A stretch of 7,383 nucleotides of DNA. It comes from Candidatus Heimdallarchaeota archaeon (GTDB lineage: Archaea > Asgardarchaeota > Heimdallarchaeia > JABLTI01). The translations under genes and the position numbers were made by a program. Each line of letters begins with the position of its first letter. The first letter of the stretch is position 1. The notes beneath the pieces were generated by a model, which ran no database searches, was not told the origin of the DNA, and was given only the letters and a program-made list of their open reading frames with translations. Shown piece by piece: positions 1-5,060 of this stretch. The stretch lies in assembly GCA_023128635.1 (NCBI GenBank), contig JAGMDP010000199.1, forward strand, positions 1 to 7,383, in the 5' to 3' direction.

Positions 1-376
1 TGATATAAAAGAAATAGATGCTTCCGATGGTCATACTTTTGAGATATTAGCTACAATAACTGATGATTTATTGGTGGTTAATGCTTCAGTTGAGCTATTG
101 AAAAATGGAGCATCTTTTGAATCAGGTATAATGGAATTAGATTCCGGTGATACCTACAGTATAAAATTTTTTGATTTAACAGTCAAGAAAGGAGACATAA
201 TCACAGTTAAAGTGACAGGTGAAGATGTTGCTGGTAAAACTACAGTAGATGAGGGAGATCATATTATAACTGCTAGTTTAAGTTTAACTTTGCCAATAAT
301 TTTAGCAACCATTTTCCTTGCTAATTTGATTATCCTCCCAATACGAAGAATTCAAGTAAGAAAATTAACAAAATAA
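1..376 (+). CDS. C-terminal part of a membrane-anchored surface protein (5' end outside window)
   Basis: The reading frame is open from nucleotide 2 to the TAA at 374-376, so this is the last 124 residues of a longer protein. The first possible internal start (TTG at 71) has no ribosome site and lies inside a continuous fold, so I do not treat it as the start. The visible part is an alternating beta-strand, Ig/FN3-like region with short charged turns (for example SGDTYSIKF and KKGDIITVKVTGED). It is followed by one hydrophobic helix of about 22 residues (LSLTLPIILATIFLANLIIL) and a basic tail (PIRRIQVRKLTK). This is the usual arrangement of an extracellular domain held by one C-terminal helix with the basic tail in the cytoplasm. 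The family cannot be named from this fragment, and the function of the ectodomain is unknown. The next gene has its own promoter candidate 96 nt downstream, so co-transcription is not needed. Confidence 0.75.
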   Translation, partial: DIKEIDASDGHTFEILATITDDLLVVNASVELLKNGASFESGIMELDSGDTYSIKFFDLTVKKGDIITVKVTGEDVAGKTTVDEGDHIITASLSLTLPIILATIFLANLIILPIRRIQVRKLTK

Positions 377-384
377 AACTTGAC

Positions 385-394
385 CTTATAAAAT
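385..394 (+). promoter_or_regulatory. TATA-box candidate for the thioredoxin-CcdA gene
   Basis: CTTATAAAAT lies 79 nt ahead of the ATG at 473, directly after the stop of the preceding gene. Archaeal transcription normally begins about 25 nt downstream of the TATA centre, which would be near 415 and give a leader of roughly 55-60 nt. That start would fall within the GGGAT/ATCCC dyad at 412-426. The call rests on motif and position only. Confidence 0.45.
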
Positions 395-411
395 AATTAA
401 TACCTCTTATT

Positions 412-426
412 GGGATTAGTTATCCC
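412..426. promoter_or_regulatory. Short dyad GGGATTAGTTATCCC at the predicted transcription start
   Basis: GGGAT (412-416) and ATCCC (422-426) are perfect inverted 5-mers around TAGTT; six of the seven pairs in the 15-mer match. It sits about 25 nt after the TATA candidate, so it could be an operator over the start site or a 5' leader hairpin. It is short enough to arise by chance. Confidence 0.25.
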
Positions 427-472
427 TATTTAGAATGATGAGATGTGATAGTTCATTGGACAGGAAGTTTTC

Positions 473-1846
473 ATGGAAGAACTCGACAGCAAACCAAAAA
501 GCTCTTTTCGATGGCTAAAAATCACTGGTTTAGTGCTTGCTAGTTTAGTCATTTTAGGTGGTATTGGTTATGGAACCTATTATTTCATGACTTATAACAA
601 TCTTGAACCTGCACATACTTTTTCAGTCTCAACTTTATCTGGTGGTAATTTTACACTTATTGATCATCAAGGCAAAGTTGTTCTTTTGGATTTTATGAGT
701 TTGAATTGTACTCCTTGTGAAGAGTTGATGCCTGAGCTTGTTGCTCTTTCAGAAGAATTCAATGAATCTCTCGTTATTTTTTCTATTGATGTAGATTTAT
801 CTGATAATGTAACAGATCTTCAAAATTACAGAGATTTTCATAATGCTACTTGGGATTTTGCTTTAGATACAGTTGGATTAACTACTGCTTATGCAGTTGT
901 TACTCTACCAAAAACGGTAATCATTGATAGCGAAGGTTATGTTACGTTTGCAAACATTGGATTTTCAGCGGACATAAATTTGCGAGAGAAAATCCAGGAG
1001 ACAATTGAAGGTAAAGCAACACGCATTAATGCCAGTTTGGGGGGAACCATGGCTGTTGCATTTTTTGCTGGTATTTTATCATTTTTCTCCCCTTGTGCAT
1101 TTCCAATGCTTCCTGGTTATATGGCTTATAATTTAGATCTTTTAATGAAAACTGAGAAAAGCGAAGATGAAATAGATGAAAAGGATAAAGATACGAAAGC
1201 AAGAGTACGACGTCGAGTTTTGCGATCACTTTTATGGGGAGGAGCTGCTGCACTTGGTATTTTCCTTTTCTATATGATAATTGGTTTAATTGTATCATTT
1301 GCTGGTGGAGCGGCAGGCAATTGGGAGTGGGTGGAATATATAATACCCGCAGTGGGCGGCTTATTGATTATTCTTGGAATTTTGACGTTTACTCCGTTTT
1401 CCTTTGATATGAGCAAAATTATCAGTCCAATTGCAAATATTGGGAAGAGAAAGGAGAAAACCGAGTTAGATGACTCAGAACAAGAAAAGACGAAGAAGCG
1501 CTCTAAAGCTTTTAGTGAAGCTCCTCAACTTTTACAATTATTTCTTTACGGAATAACTTATGCTTTAGCTTCTATTGGGTGTAATTTCCCAATTCTTATT
1601 GGATTAGTTCTTGGTGCTTTACAAGCTGGTTCTTTCTTTAATGCCATCATGATTTTTCTCGTGTATTCAATTGCTATGGCATTACTTATGATAATAATTA
1701 CACTACTCGTTGGATTTTCTAAAGATGCATTAATCAATAGATTACAAGCATCAACAAAAGCAGTCAAAATTATAAGCGGAATCTTACTCATTCTTGCAGG
1801 AGGATTCCTTATTGGTTGGTTCCTCTGGGACCGTTACAAACTTTGA
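473..1846 (+). CDS. Thioredoxin-like domain fused to CcdA/DsbD-type transmembrane electron carrier
   Basis: This 457-residue membrane protein should pass electrons from cytoplasmic thioredoxin through the membrane to an extracytoplasmic thioredoxin domain, which then reduces disulfides outside. Residues 17-38 are a signal-anchor helix. Residues 45-180 are a TlpA/ResA-like thioredoxin fold with the active site C79-T-P-C82 and the expected cis-proline in TLPK (P146). Residues 190-452 are a six-helix CcdA domain: helices near 190-220, 250-278, 288-308, 354-384, 389-415 and 432-452. The two membrane cysteines sit in FFSPCAFPMLPGY (C208) and ASIGCNFPILIG (C370), matching the paired CcdA cysteines. 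The loops 225-250 and 323-350 are highly charged and basic, consistent with positive-inside topology that puts the Trx domain outside. The order is Trx then CcdA, whereas in DsbD the thioredoxin domain comes last. A small exported protein gene follows after 27 nt and is probably co-transcribed. The ATG at 473 follows an AGGAAG-like site. Confidence 0.9.
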   Translation: MEELDSKPKSSFRWLKITGLVLASLVILGGIGYGTYYFMTYNNLEPAHTFSVSTLSGGNFTLIDHQGKVVLLDFMSLNCTPCEELMPELVALSEEFNESLVIFSIDVDLSDNVTDLQNYRDFHNATWDFALDTVGLTTAYAVVTLPKTVIIDSEGYVTFANIGFSADINLREKIQETIEGKATRINASLGGTMAVAFFAGILSFFSPCAFPMLPGYMAYNLDLLMKTEKSEDEIDEKDKDTKARVRRRVLRSLLWGGAAALGIFLFYMIIGLIVSFAGGAAGNWEWVEYIIPAVGGLLIILGILTFTPFSFDMSKIISPIANIGKRKEKTELDDSEQEKTKKRSKAFSEAPQLLQLFLYGITYALASIGCNFPILIGLVLGALQAGSFFNAIMIFLVYSIAMALLMIIITLLVGFSKDALINRLQASTKAVKIISGILLILAGGFLIGWFLWDRYKL

Positions 1847-1873
1847 TAAATATAATAGAAGACCTGGTGCAAT

Positions 1874-2440
1874 ATGTTGATTAAAAAGAGAAGATTTGGA
1901 TTCTTCATTACTCTACCTGTATTATTACTTGTTCTTTCAGTTGCAATGCAATCAGCTAAATATACTGATTCTATTCCACTACCAGCTGTTCTTTCAGTTA
2001 CTCATCAACCAGTTGTTGTTACAACTCAAACCAATCTTACCGTTACAGTTTCTTTTGATTACAACATAAACGTGACAAGTGTACAAATTCAATATTGTCA
2101 AATCGAGCCTTCATTTACTTGTCATTTTCCAAAAATAGACATGATCCGAACTGGGAATTATTTCTGGAGTGGATCATTTATCATCTTGGAAGAAAGTGGG
2201 GTAATTGGTTACAAACTATACATTTATCTTCAAACTACTGATTTCGTAGCCCCAAATGAATCGGATTATTTAGGCTATGATAACATAGTTGAACCCGCAG
2301 CAGGAGAGTTTTACTTTTCAGTGGAATTAAATACTACTACAGATACAGCCCCAATGAGTTTTGGTTTACCTTGTATTGCTTTAACTTTTGGAGCATTGGT
2401 TCTTATTAGAAGGAAGTTGAGAAGCATTAGGAACGCATAA
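1874..2440 (+). CDS. Small exported, C-terminally anchored beta-rich protein with a CX7C pair
   Basis: This is a 188-residue protein I cannot assign to a named family. Residues 1-28 are a typical export signal (KKRR, then a hydrophobic core, then SVAMQSA). Residues 37-152 are predicted beta strands with several N-X-S/T sequons (NLT, NVT, NES, NTT), consistent with a glycosylated Ig-like ectodomain. Residues 160-178 form a hydrophobic helix followed by a basic end (IRRKLRSIRNA), so the protein is probably membrane-held at its C terminus. The ectodomain has exactly two cysteines, C75 and C83 in YCQIEPSFTCHFPK; the third, C167, is in the membrane segment. The gene starts 27 nt after the Trx-CcdA gene with GGTG just ahead of its ATG and no separate promoter, so it is likely in the same operon. 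I infer that it may be a redox partner or client of that reductase, perhaps doing the job of the DsbD alpha domain. It could also be an unrelated surface protein. Confidence 0.75.
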   Translation: MLIKKRRFGFFITLPVLLLVLSVAMQSAKYTDSIPLPAVLSVTHQPVVVTTQTNLTVTVSFDYNINVTSVQIQYCQIEPSFTCHFPKIDMIRTGNYFWSGSFIILEESGVIGYKLYIYLQTTDFVAPNESDYLGYDNIVEPAAGEFYFSVELNTTTDTAPMSFGLPCIALTFGALVLIRRKLRSIRNA

Positions 2441-2480
2441 TCTTTTTTCTAACAAACGCTTACGTTCCTATACTTGTTTT
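2428..2480 (+). terminator. Hairpin plus T tract ending the Trx-CcdA operon
   Basis: TAGGAACG (2428-2435) and CGTTCCTA (2463-2470) form a perfect 8-bp inverted repeat with a 27-nt loop that contains a T6 run. The right arm is followed by TACTTGTTTTTTAT. The left arm overlaps the last codons of the upstream gene. Archaeal RNA polymerase mainly needs the T tracts, so the hairpin may be accessory. It lies between two convergent genes, where a stop signal is expected. Confidence 0.5.
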
Positions 2481-2484
2481 TTAT

Positions 2485-2928
2485 TTATTCAATTGTAATA
2501 TTAAAAGTTAGATTTGTTTCAGTTTTTATTGAATTTGCAACTAAACAATACTTTTCTGTTAAATCAACACACTTTTCAGTCGATTTAAGATCTTCTTCAT
2601 CGTCTATGCTAATCTCGAGATGAACATCCACTTTTGTAAACATCAATCCTCTGTCTTCAGACTTGCCTAAATAGCCCGTTGCATCGATCTTTAAAGATTT
2701 CAATCCTATATCTAATTTTTCAGCCATTGCGCAAAAAGTAGTTAGTTTGCACGAAGCAACAGCACCCACAAAAAGGTCTTCTGGAGAATGAATTCCTGGT
2801 CTTCCTTTGGGAAATTCTGGGGGAGTAGTGACTTTTATTACAGGCTTATCTTTATCGTCTAAGATGAAATTTCCAAGCCGATCTTCAATCATTTCAATTA
2901 TTACGTGATATTTGTGTTCCTCACTCAT
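2485..2928 (-). CDS. OsmC/Ohr-family thiol peroxidase-like protein
   Basis: This 147-residue protein matches the small OsmC fold, whose members reduce organic or inorganic hydroperoxides through a two-cysteine active site in a dimer. The landmarks are a beta-rich N terminus; a loop with R43 and E50 in GRPGIHSPEDLFVGAVASC; the peroxidatic-type C60 opening the central helix; and the resolving-type C128 in TEKYCLVANSI, which replaces the usual CPV motif. Two additional cysteines are present, C66 on the same helix face region and C120 eight residues before C128. The length is normal for the family. The gene is convergent with the exported-protein gene and divergent from the 3048 gene, sharing 119 nt of upstream DNA. 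The ATG at 2928 has only a weak GGT-type ribosome site. The family call is firm; the specific substrate (peroxide or another small electrophile) cannot be read from the sequence. Confidence 0.88.
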   Translation of the reverse strand: MSEEHKYHVIIEMIEDRLGNFILDDKDKPVIKVTTPPEFPKGRPGIHSPEDLFVGAVASCKLTTFCAMAEKLDIGLKSLKIDATGYLGKSEDRGLMFTKVDVHLEISIDDEEDLKSTEKCVDLTEKYCLVANSIKTETNLTFNITIE

Positions 2929-2979
2929 TTTGCTACCACATCTTATTAGTTTATTATAATTGTAAGAGAAATAATTAAA

Positions 2980-3009
2980 ACTATTTAAAATTGTTTTATA
3001 CTATCTAAA
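2980..3009 (+). promoter_or_regulatory. Promoter region with tandem ACTATYTAAA repeats for the 3048 gene
   Basis: ACTATTTAAA (2980-2989) and ACTATCTAAA (3000-3009) are 9/10 identical and exactly 20 bp apart, about two helical turns. The first contains a TATA-like ATTTAAAAT whose start site would fall near 3012, giving a leader of about 36 nt. A separate inverted pair, TGTAAGA (2961-2967) and TCTTACA (3014-3020), flanks this stretch symmetrically. The AT-rich background makes any single element weak. Confidence 0.35.
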
Positions 3010-3031
3010 TTAATCTTACAGAAAATAAACT

Positions 3032-3037
3032 AGGTGG
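3032..3037 (+). promoter_or_regulatory. Ribosome binding site AGGTGG for the 3048 gene
   Basis: AGGTGG lies 10 nt before the ATG at 3048 and pairs well with the archaeal 16S tail (CCUCC/UCACC). It supports this ATG as the start. An ATG at 3038 is out of frame and too close to the site. Confidence 0.55.
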
Positions 3038-3047
3038 ATGTATTTTA

Positions 3048-3830
3048 ATGACAATTACTAAAGCACTCTTAACCCTTCTTCCCCATGAATCGAAAAAACT
3101 CATTGGAGTTGGAGTAACGGCTCTTGAAATGGTGAAGAAGAAAATGAAGAAAGGAAGGATTTTTGTTGCACGAGGTACCACTAATGCTTATGTATTAGAG
3201 GAAATGGTGGCAATCGCAGAATTTGATAAAAGTCGTTATGTTGCTGGTCAAATATTGCCAGAAGGAGAACGATTAACTTCTTGCCCGGGTGATAAGCGTT
3301 TAGCTGAAATTCTTTTCATTGATGGTAAAACACAAGAAATTGAAAACATTGCTAAAGAAATAGATGAGTTTACAAAAGGTGACATTGTAATCAAAGGAGC
3401 GAATGCTCTCGATTTCGATGGTGTTGCTGGAGTTCTTTTAGCGCATCCAAAAGGTGGAACATGCGGAGCTTTTTGGGGTTCTTTAGTAGCTAAAGGTTTA
3501 CGACTTCTTATTCCAATTGGCTTAGAAAAATTAGTTGCCCATTCAATAGTATATAGTTCAGCAGATATGGGTATTGAAGAAATTGATATGGCAGATGGTT
3601 ATAAATCAGGTCTCTTCCCACTACTAGGGGATGTTTTTACAGAGATTGATGCCTTAGAAACACTATTTGAGCTAGCTGAAGTAATTCACGTCGCTAGCGG
3701 AGGTGTGGGTGGGGCAGAAGGAGCAATTACATTATTGCTTATTGGAGAGAAAGACATCGTCAAAAAAGCATATGACTTCTGCCAAAAATTGAAGTCAGTT
3801 GAGCGATTTAAACCCACAGTAGGTAAGTAA
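3048..3830 (+). CDS. Conserved uncharacterised alpha/beta protein, possibly of the CoA-transferase/LUD (ISOCOT) fold
   Basis: This 260-residue soluble protein has no signal peptide and no membrane helix. I do not recognise a named function. Conserved-looking glycine-rich and charged motifs run in order: ARGTTNAYVLEE (41-52), GDIVIKGANALDFDG (111-125), AHPKGGTCGAF (132-142), PIGLEKLV (156-163) and HVASGGVGGAEGA (214-226). The middle block, a buried strand 'DIVIKGANALDxDG' followed by a second strand ending 'IPIGLEKLV', resembles the core of LUD (LutC/DUF162), RpiA and CoA-transferase proteins, where a strand like 'DVGITGAxxAxxETG' precedes 'VVGIEKIV'. That would imply binding of a phosphorylated or CoA-type small molecule, but this is inference. 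The gene has its own promoter, a good Shine-Dalgarno site and a strong terminator, so it is monocistronic. Its neighbours (OsmC, RPA-like) give no clear pathway link. Confidence 0.8.
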   Translation: MTITKALLTLLPHESKKLIGVGVTALEMVKKKMKKGRIFVARGTTNAYVLEEMVAIAEFDKSRYVAGQILPEGERLTSCPGDKRLAEILFIDGKTQEIENIAKEIDEFTKGDIVIKGANALDFDGVAGVLLAHPKGGTCGAFWGSLVAKGLRLLIPIGLEKLVAHSIVYSSADMGIEEIDMADGYKSGLFPLLGDVFTEIDALETLFELAEVIHVASGGVGGAEGAITLLLIGEKDIVKKAYDFCQKLKSVERFKPTVGK

Positions 3831-3864
3831 GAGGAGATTTCTCCTCCCCTCATATTTTTAGGGG
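3831..3864 (+). terminator. Double hairpin and T-rich terminator after the 3048 gene
   Basis: Immediately after the TAA, GAGGAGA (3831-3837) pairs with TCTCCTC (3840-3846). A second stem, CCCCT (3846-3850) with AGGGG (3860-3864), follows with the loop CATATTTTT. The stems share base 3846, so they would compete or stack. The T-rich loop is a likely archaeal release site. Confidence 0.55.
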
Positions 3865-3873
3865 TAACCTTAA

Positions 3874-3900
3874 GTTTCCAAATAGGAAACGATTATTATA
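3874..3900 (+). promoter_or_regulatory. Dyad GTTTCC-N5-GGAAAC next to a TATA candidate for the RPA-like gene
   Basis: GTTTCC (3874-3879) and GGAAAC (3885-3890) are perfect inverted arms around AAATA. GATTATTATA follows directly (3891-3900) and could serve as the TATA box, with a start near 3922. A further GGAAA half-site occurs at 3914-3918. The position just upstream of the TATA element suits an activator or repressor site. It could also be a third terminator hairpin of the preceding gene. Confidence 0.35.
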
Positions 3901-3967
3901 GAAAAATTAATTCGGAAATGTTTTAAGTAAACAATAACATGAGAGGATTGTTAAGAGGATTTAAGCA

Positions 3968-4654
3968 ATGACATTCAGTAGTAAACGACGCGCACCTGCA
4001 ATAAAACTCAAAATAAAAGATATAACTGAAGGAGAATTTGAAACTATTCAAGACGGTTCTAAAGTTCTCCATGTAAAAACCGATGATCTAGTTCGAAGAG
4101 TTAGAATTATGGGAGAAATCACCAGTAAAACCGTCATAGAAAGCGATGAGAGTATAATACTGGAAGTGGATGATACTTCTGGTTCCCTCAAAGTAAAAGG
4201 GGGAGGATCAGAATGGGCTGGACAAGTTTTTCTTACTATGAAAGATTTGAAAGAAGGTGCTATTGTAGATATCGTTGGGCTTGTTCGTGAAACAGCTGAT
4301 GGTAAAGCTTACATTGATTGCGAATTATGTCTTCCAGTAATAGATGATGCAGTAAAGGTTCTAAGAGAACTTGAAATATCAAAATATTATAAGCGCAAAG
4401 GATTGGATTCAAAAGCAACAGATAGTATAGAAAGTGCGATCAAAAATCAAGAAAAGCTTAATGAAAGTGATGAAATAAAAACACAAATTCTTGAGCTTTT
4501 GAAAAAAGCAGAGCATTTAGAGGAAGGATGTAGTTTTGATGACATTAAGAGGTCTTTAGGTCTCACAACCAAAGAGTTGGAACCTGAACTTCGTGCTCTT
4601 CAAAATGATGGAGACATCTTTGAACCAATGCCTGGAACTTTCAAGTATGTCTAA
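3968..4654 (+). CDS. RPA32-like single-stranded DNA-binding protein (OB fold plus winged helix)
   Basis: This 228-residue protein has the domain plan of the middle (RPA32/RPA2) subunit of replication protein A. Residues about 42-123 form an OB fold: VRRVRIMGEITSKTVI, then SIILEVDDTSGSLKVK, then GAIVDIVGLVRE and AYIDCELCLPV. These match strands 1-5 of nucleic-acid-binding OB folds of the RPA2/Stn1 type. Residues 124-145 form a helix rich in charged residues, 146-168 is a flexible linker, and 168-228 is a winged helix (ILELLKKA, then DDIKRSLGLTTKELEPELRALQNDGDIFEP, then a final TFKYV wing). It would bind ssDNA during replication or repair, with the winged helix recruiting partners. No RPA14 or RPA70 partner gene is next to it, so it may act alone or with subunits encoded elsewhere. 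The ATG is preceded by GAGGA at 3955-3959. A Stn1-like or RPA-associated paralogue is the main alternative. Confidence 0.75.
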   Translation: MTFSSKRRAPAIKLKIKDITEGEFETIQDGSKVLHVKTDDLVRRVRIMGEITSKTVIESDESIILEVDDTSGSLKVKGGGSEWAGQVFLTMKDLKEGAIVDIVGLVRETADGKAYIDCELCLPVIDDAVKVLRELEISKYYKRKGLDSKATDSIESAIKNQEKLNESDEIKTQILELLKKAEHLEEGCSFDDIKRSLGLTTKELEPELRALQNDGDIFEPMPGTFKYV

Positions 4655-4678
4655 GAGAACAAAATAAAATCAATAGAA

Positions 4679-4957
4679 CTATTCCATTATTATGTGAACT
4701 TTGTTTGCTAATCCACGACCTAAAGCTAATTTTGAACCTTTCACCCGAATCATTACTGGTCCATTAGCGATTTTGTTGACCATTTCAATTTCTGCTCCAG
4801 GAACTAAACCTAACTCATTTAATCGTTTACAAGCACTCCTTCCGCCAACAATTTTCCCAACTAGTCCTTTTCTTCCAACTTGTAGCATTAATAATGGTTT
4901 TGAAGGCCTGCTTGTGTCGCCTCGAATACAGACGACACTTGTTTCAATTTCAGTCAT
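4679..4957 (-). CDS. feoA: FeoA domain protein (ferrous iron uptake accessory)
   Basis: This 92-residue protein has an SH3-like FeoA domain at residues 23-90. Typical landmarks are LLMLQVGRKGLVGKIVGG, then the helix CKRLNELGLVPGAEIEMV, then NGPVMIRVKGSKLALGRGLANKVHI. In bacteria and archaea FeoA is a small cytoplasmic partner of the FeoB Fe(II) transporter; similar domains also occur at the C terminus of DtxR regulators. Here the domain stands alone, with a 22-residue N-terminal extension that contains C10 (VVCIRGD). FeoB is not in this window on either side, so it must be elsewhere. An internal ATG at codon 24 would remove the extension, but the ATG at 4957 fits the TATA candidate at 4984-4993, which would give a leader of only a few bases. 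An iron-box-like dyad adjoins that TATA box. The gene converges on the RPA-like gene with 24 nt between stops. Confidence 0.88.
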   Translation of the reverse strand: MTEIETSVVCIRGDTSRPSKPLLMLQVGRKGLVGKIVGGRSACKRLNELGLVPGAEIEMVNKIANGPVMIRVKGSKLALGRGLANKVHIIME

Positions 4958-4983
4958 TTTTCTTTTTCCAAGTTAAGGTTTAT

Positions 4984-4993
4984 CTATAAAAAG
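4984..4993 (-). promoter_or_regulatory. TATA box of feoA
   Basis: Read on the minus strand this is CTTTTTATAG. A start about 26 nt downstream would fall near 4962, five bases before the feoA ATG, giving a nearly leaderless mRNA. That agrees with the poor ribosome site there (only GGAAAAAG). Confidence 0.5.
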
Positions 4994-5012
4994 TTAGGTT
5001 GCCCGAACTTAA
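4994..5012. promoter_or_regulatory. DtxR/IdeR-type iron box candidate upstream of feoA
   Basis: TTAGGTTGCCCGAACTTAA is a 19-bp dyad with 7-bp arms, each arm pair broken by one mismatch, around a 5-nt centre. It matches the classic DtxR consensus TTAGGTTAGCCTAACCTAA at 15 of 19 positions, with the differences in the centre and one arm base. It abuts the feoA TATA box and would cover the BRE where TFB binds, so a metal-loaded repressor here would block initiation. A related half-site, AAGTTAAGGTT, lies on the other side of the TATA box at 4970-4980. Confidence 0.55.
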
Positions 5013-5029
5013 TAAAGCTTATTATGTAA

Positions 5030-5052
5030 TAAATAAACAAGACAAAAAATTG
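5030..5052 (-). terminator. T-rich termination region after the GH57 gene
   Basis: On the minus strand the GH57 stop (5063-5061) is followed within 20 nt by ATTTTTTGTC and then TTGTTTATTTATT. These T tracts are the usual archaeal release signal. There is no strong hairpin. Confidence 0.4.
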
Positions 5053-5060
5053 CTTTGAGT

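Noticed and set aside
71..376. A complete 101-residue gene starting at TTG 71
   Set aside because: The frame is open to the window edge, the upstream residues continue the beta-strand pattern, and there is no ribosome site; it is the end of a longer gene.
435..472. Possible C/D box guide RNA starting at ATGATGA (435-441)
   Set aside because: The C-box motif is perfect, but no CTGA D box or internal D'/C' pair follows at a usable distance.
1026..1298. 90-residue open frame on the minus strand within the Trx-CcdA gene
   Set aside because: It lies antisense to the well-supported CcdA domain, has no ribosome site and no recognisable domain; a shadow frame.
1558..1791. 77-residue minus-strand frame inside the CcdA domain
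   Set aside because: It is antisense to conserved transmembrane helices with C370; its hydrophobic look mirrors the sense strand.
3878..3886. CArG-like box CCAAATAGG
   Set aside because: It has five rather than six central A/T bases, and SRF/MADS sites are not expected in archaea; the surrounding dyad is a simpler reading.
4701..4976. 91-residue plus-strand frame opposite feoA
   Set aside because: FeoA on the minus strand has clear domain motifs and a promoter; the plus-strand translation is proline/serine/threonine-rich without family likeness.
5010..5024. Dyad TAATAA-AGC-TTATTA upstream of feoA as a second operator
   Set aside because: It is pure A/T arms in an A/T-rich region and overlaps the end of the stronger iron-box-like dyad; chance is likely.
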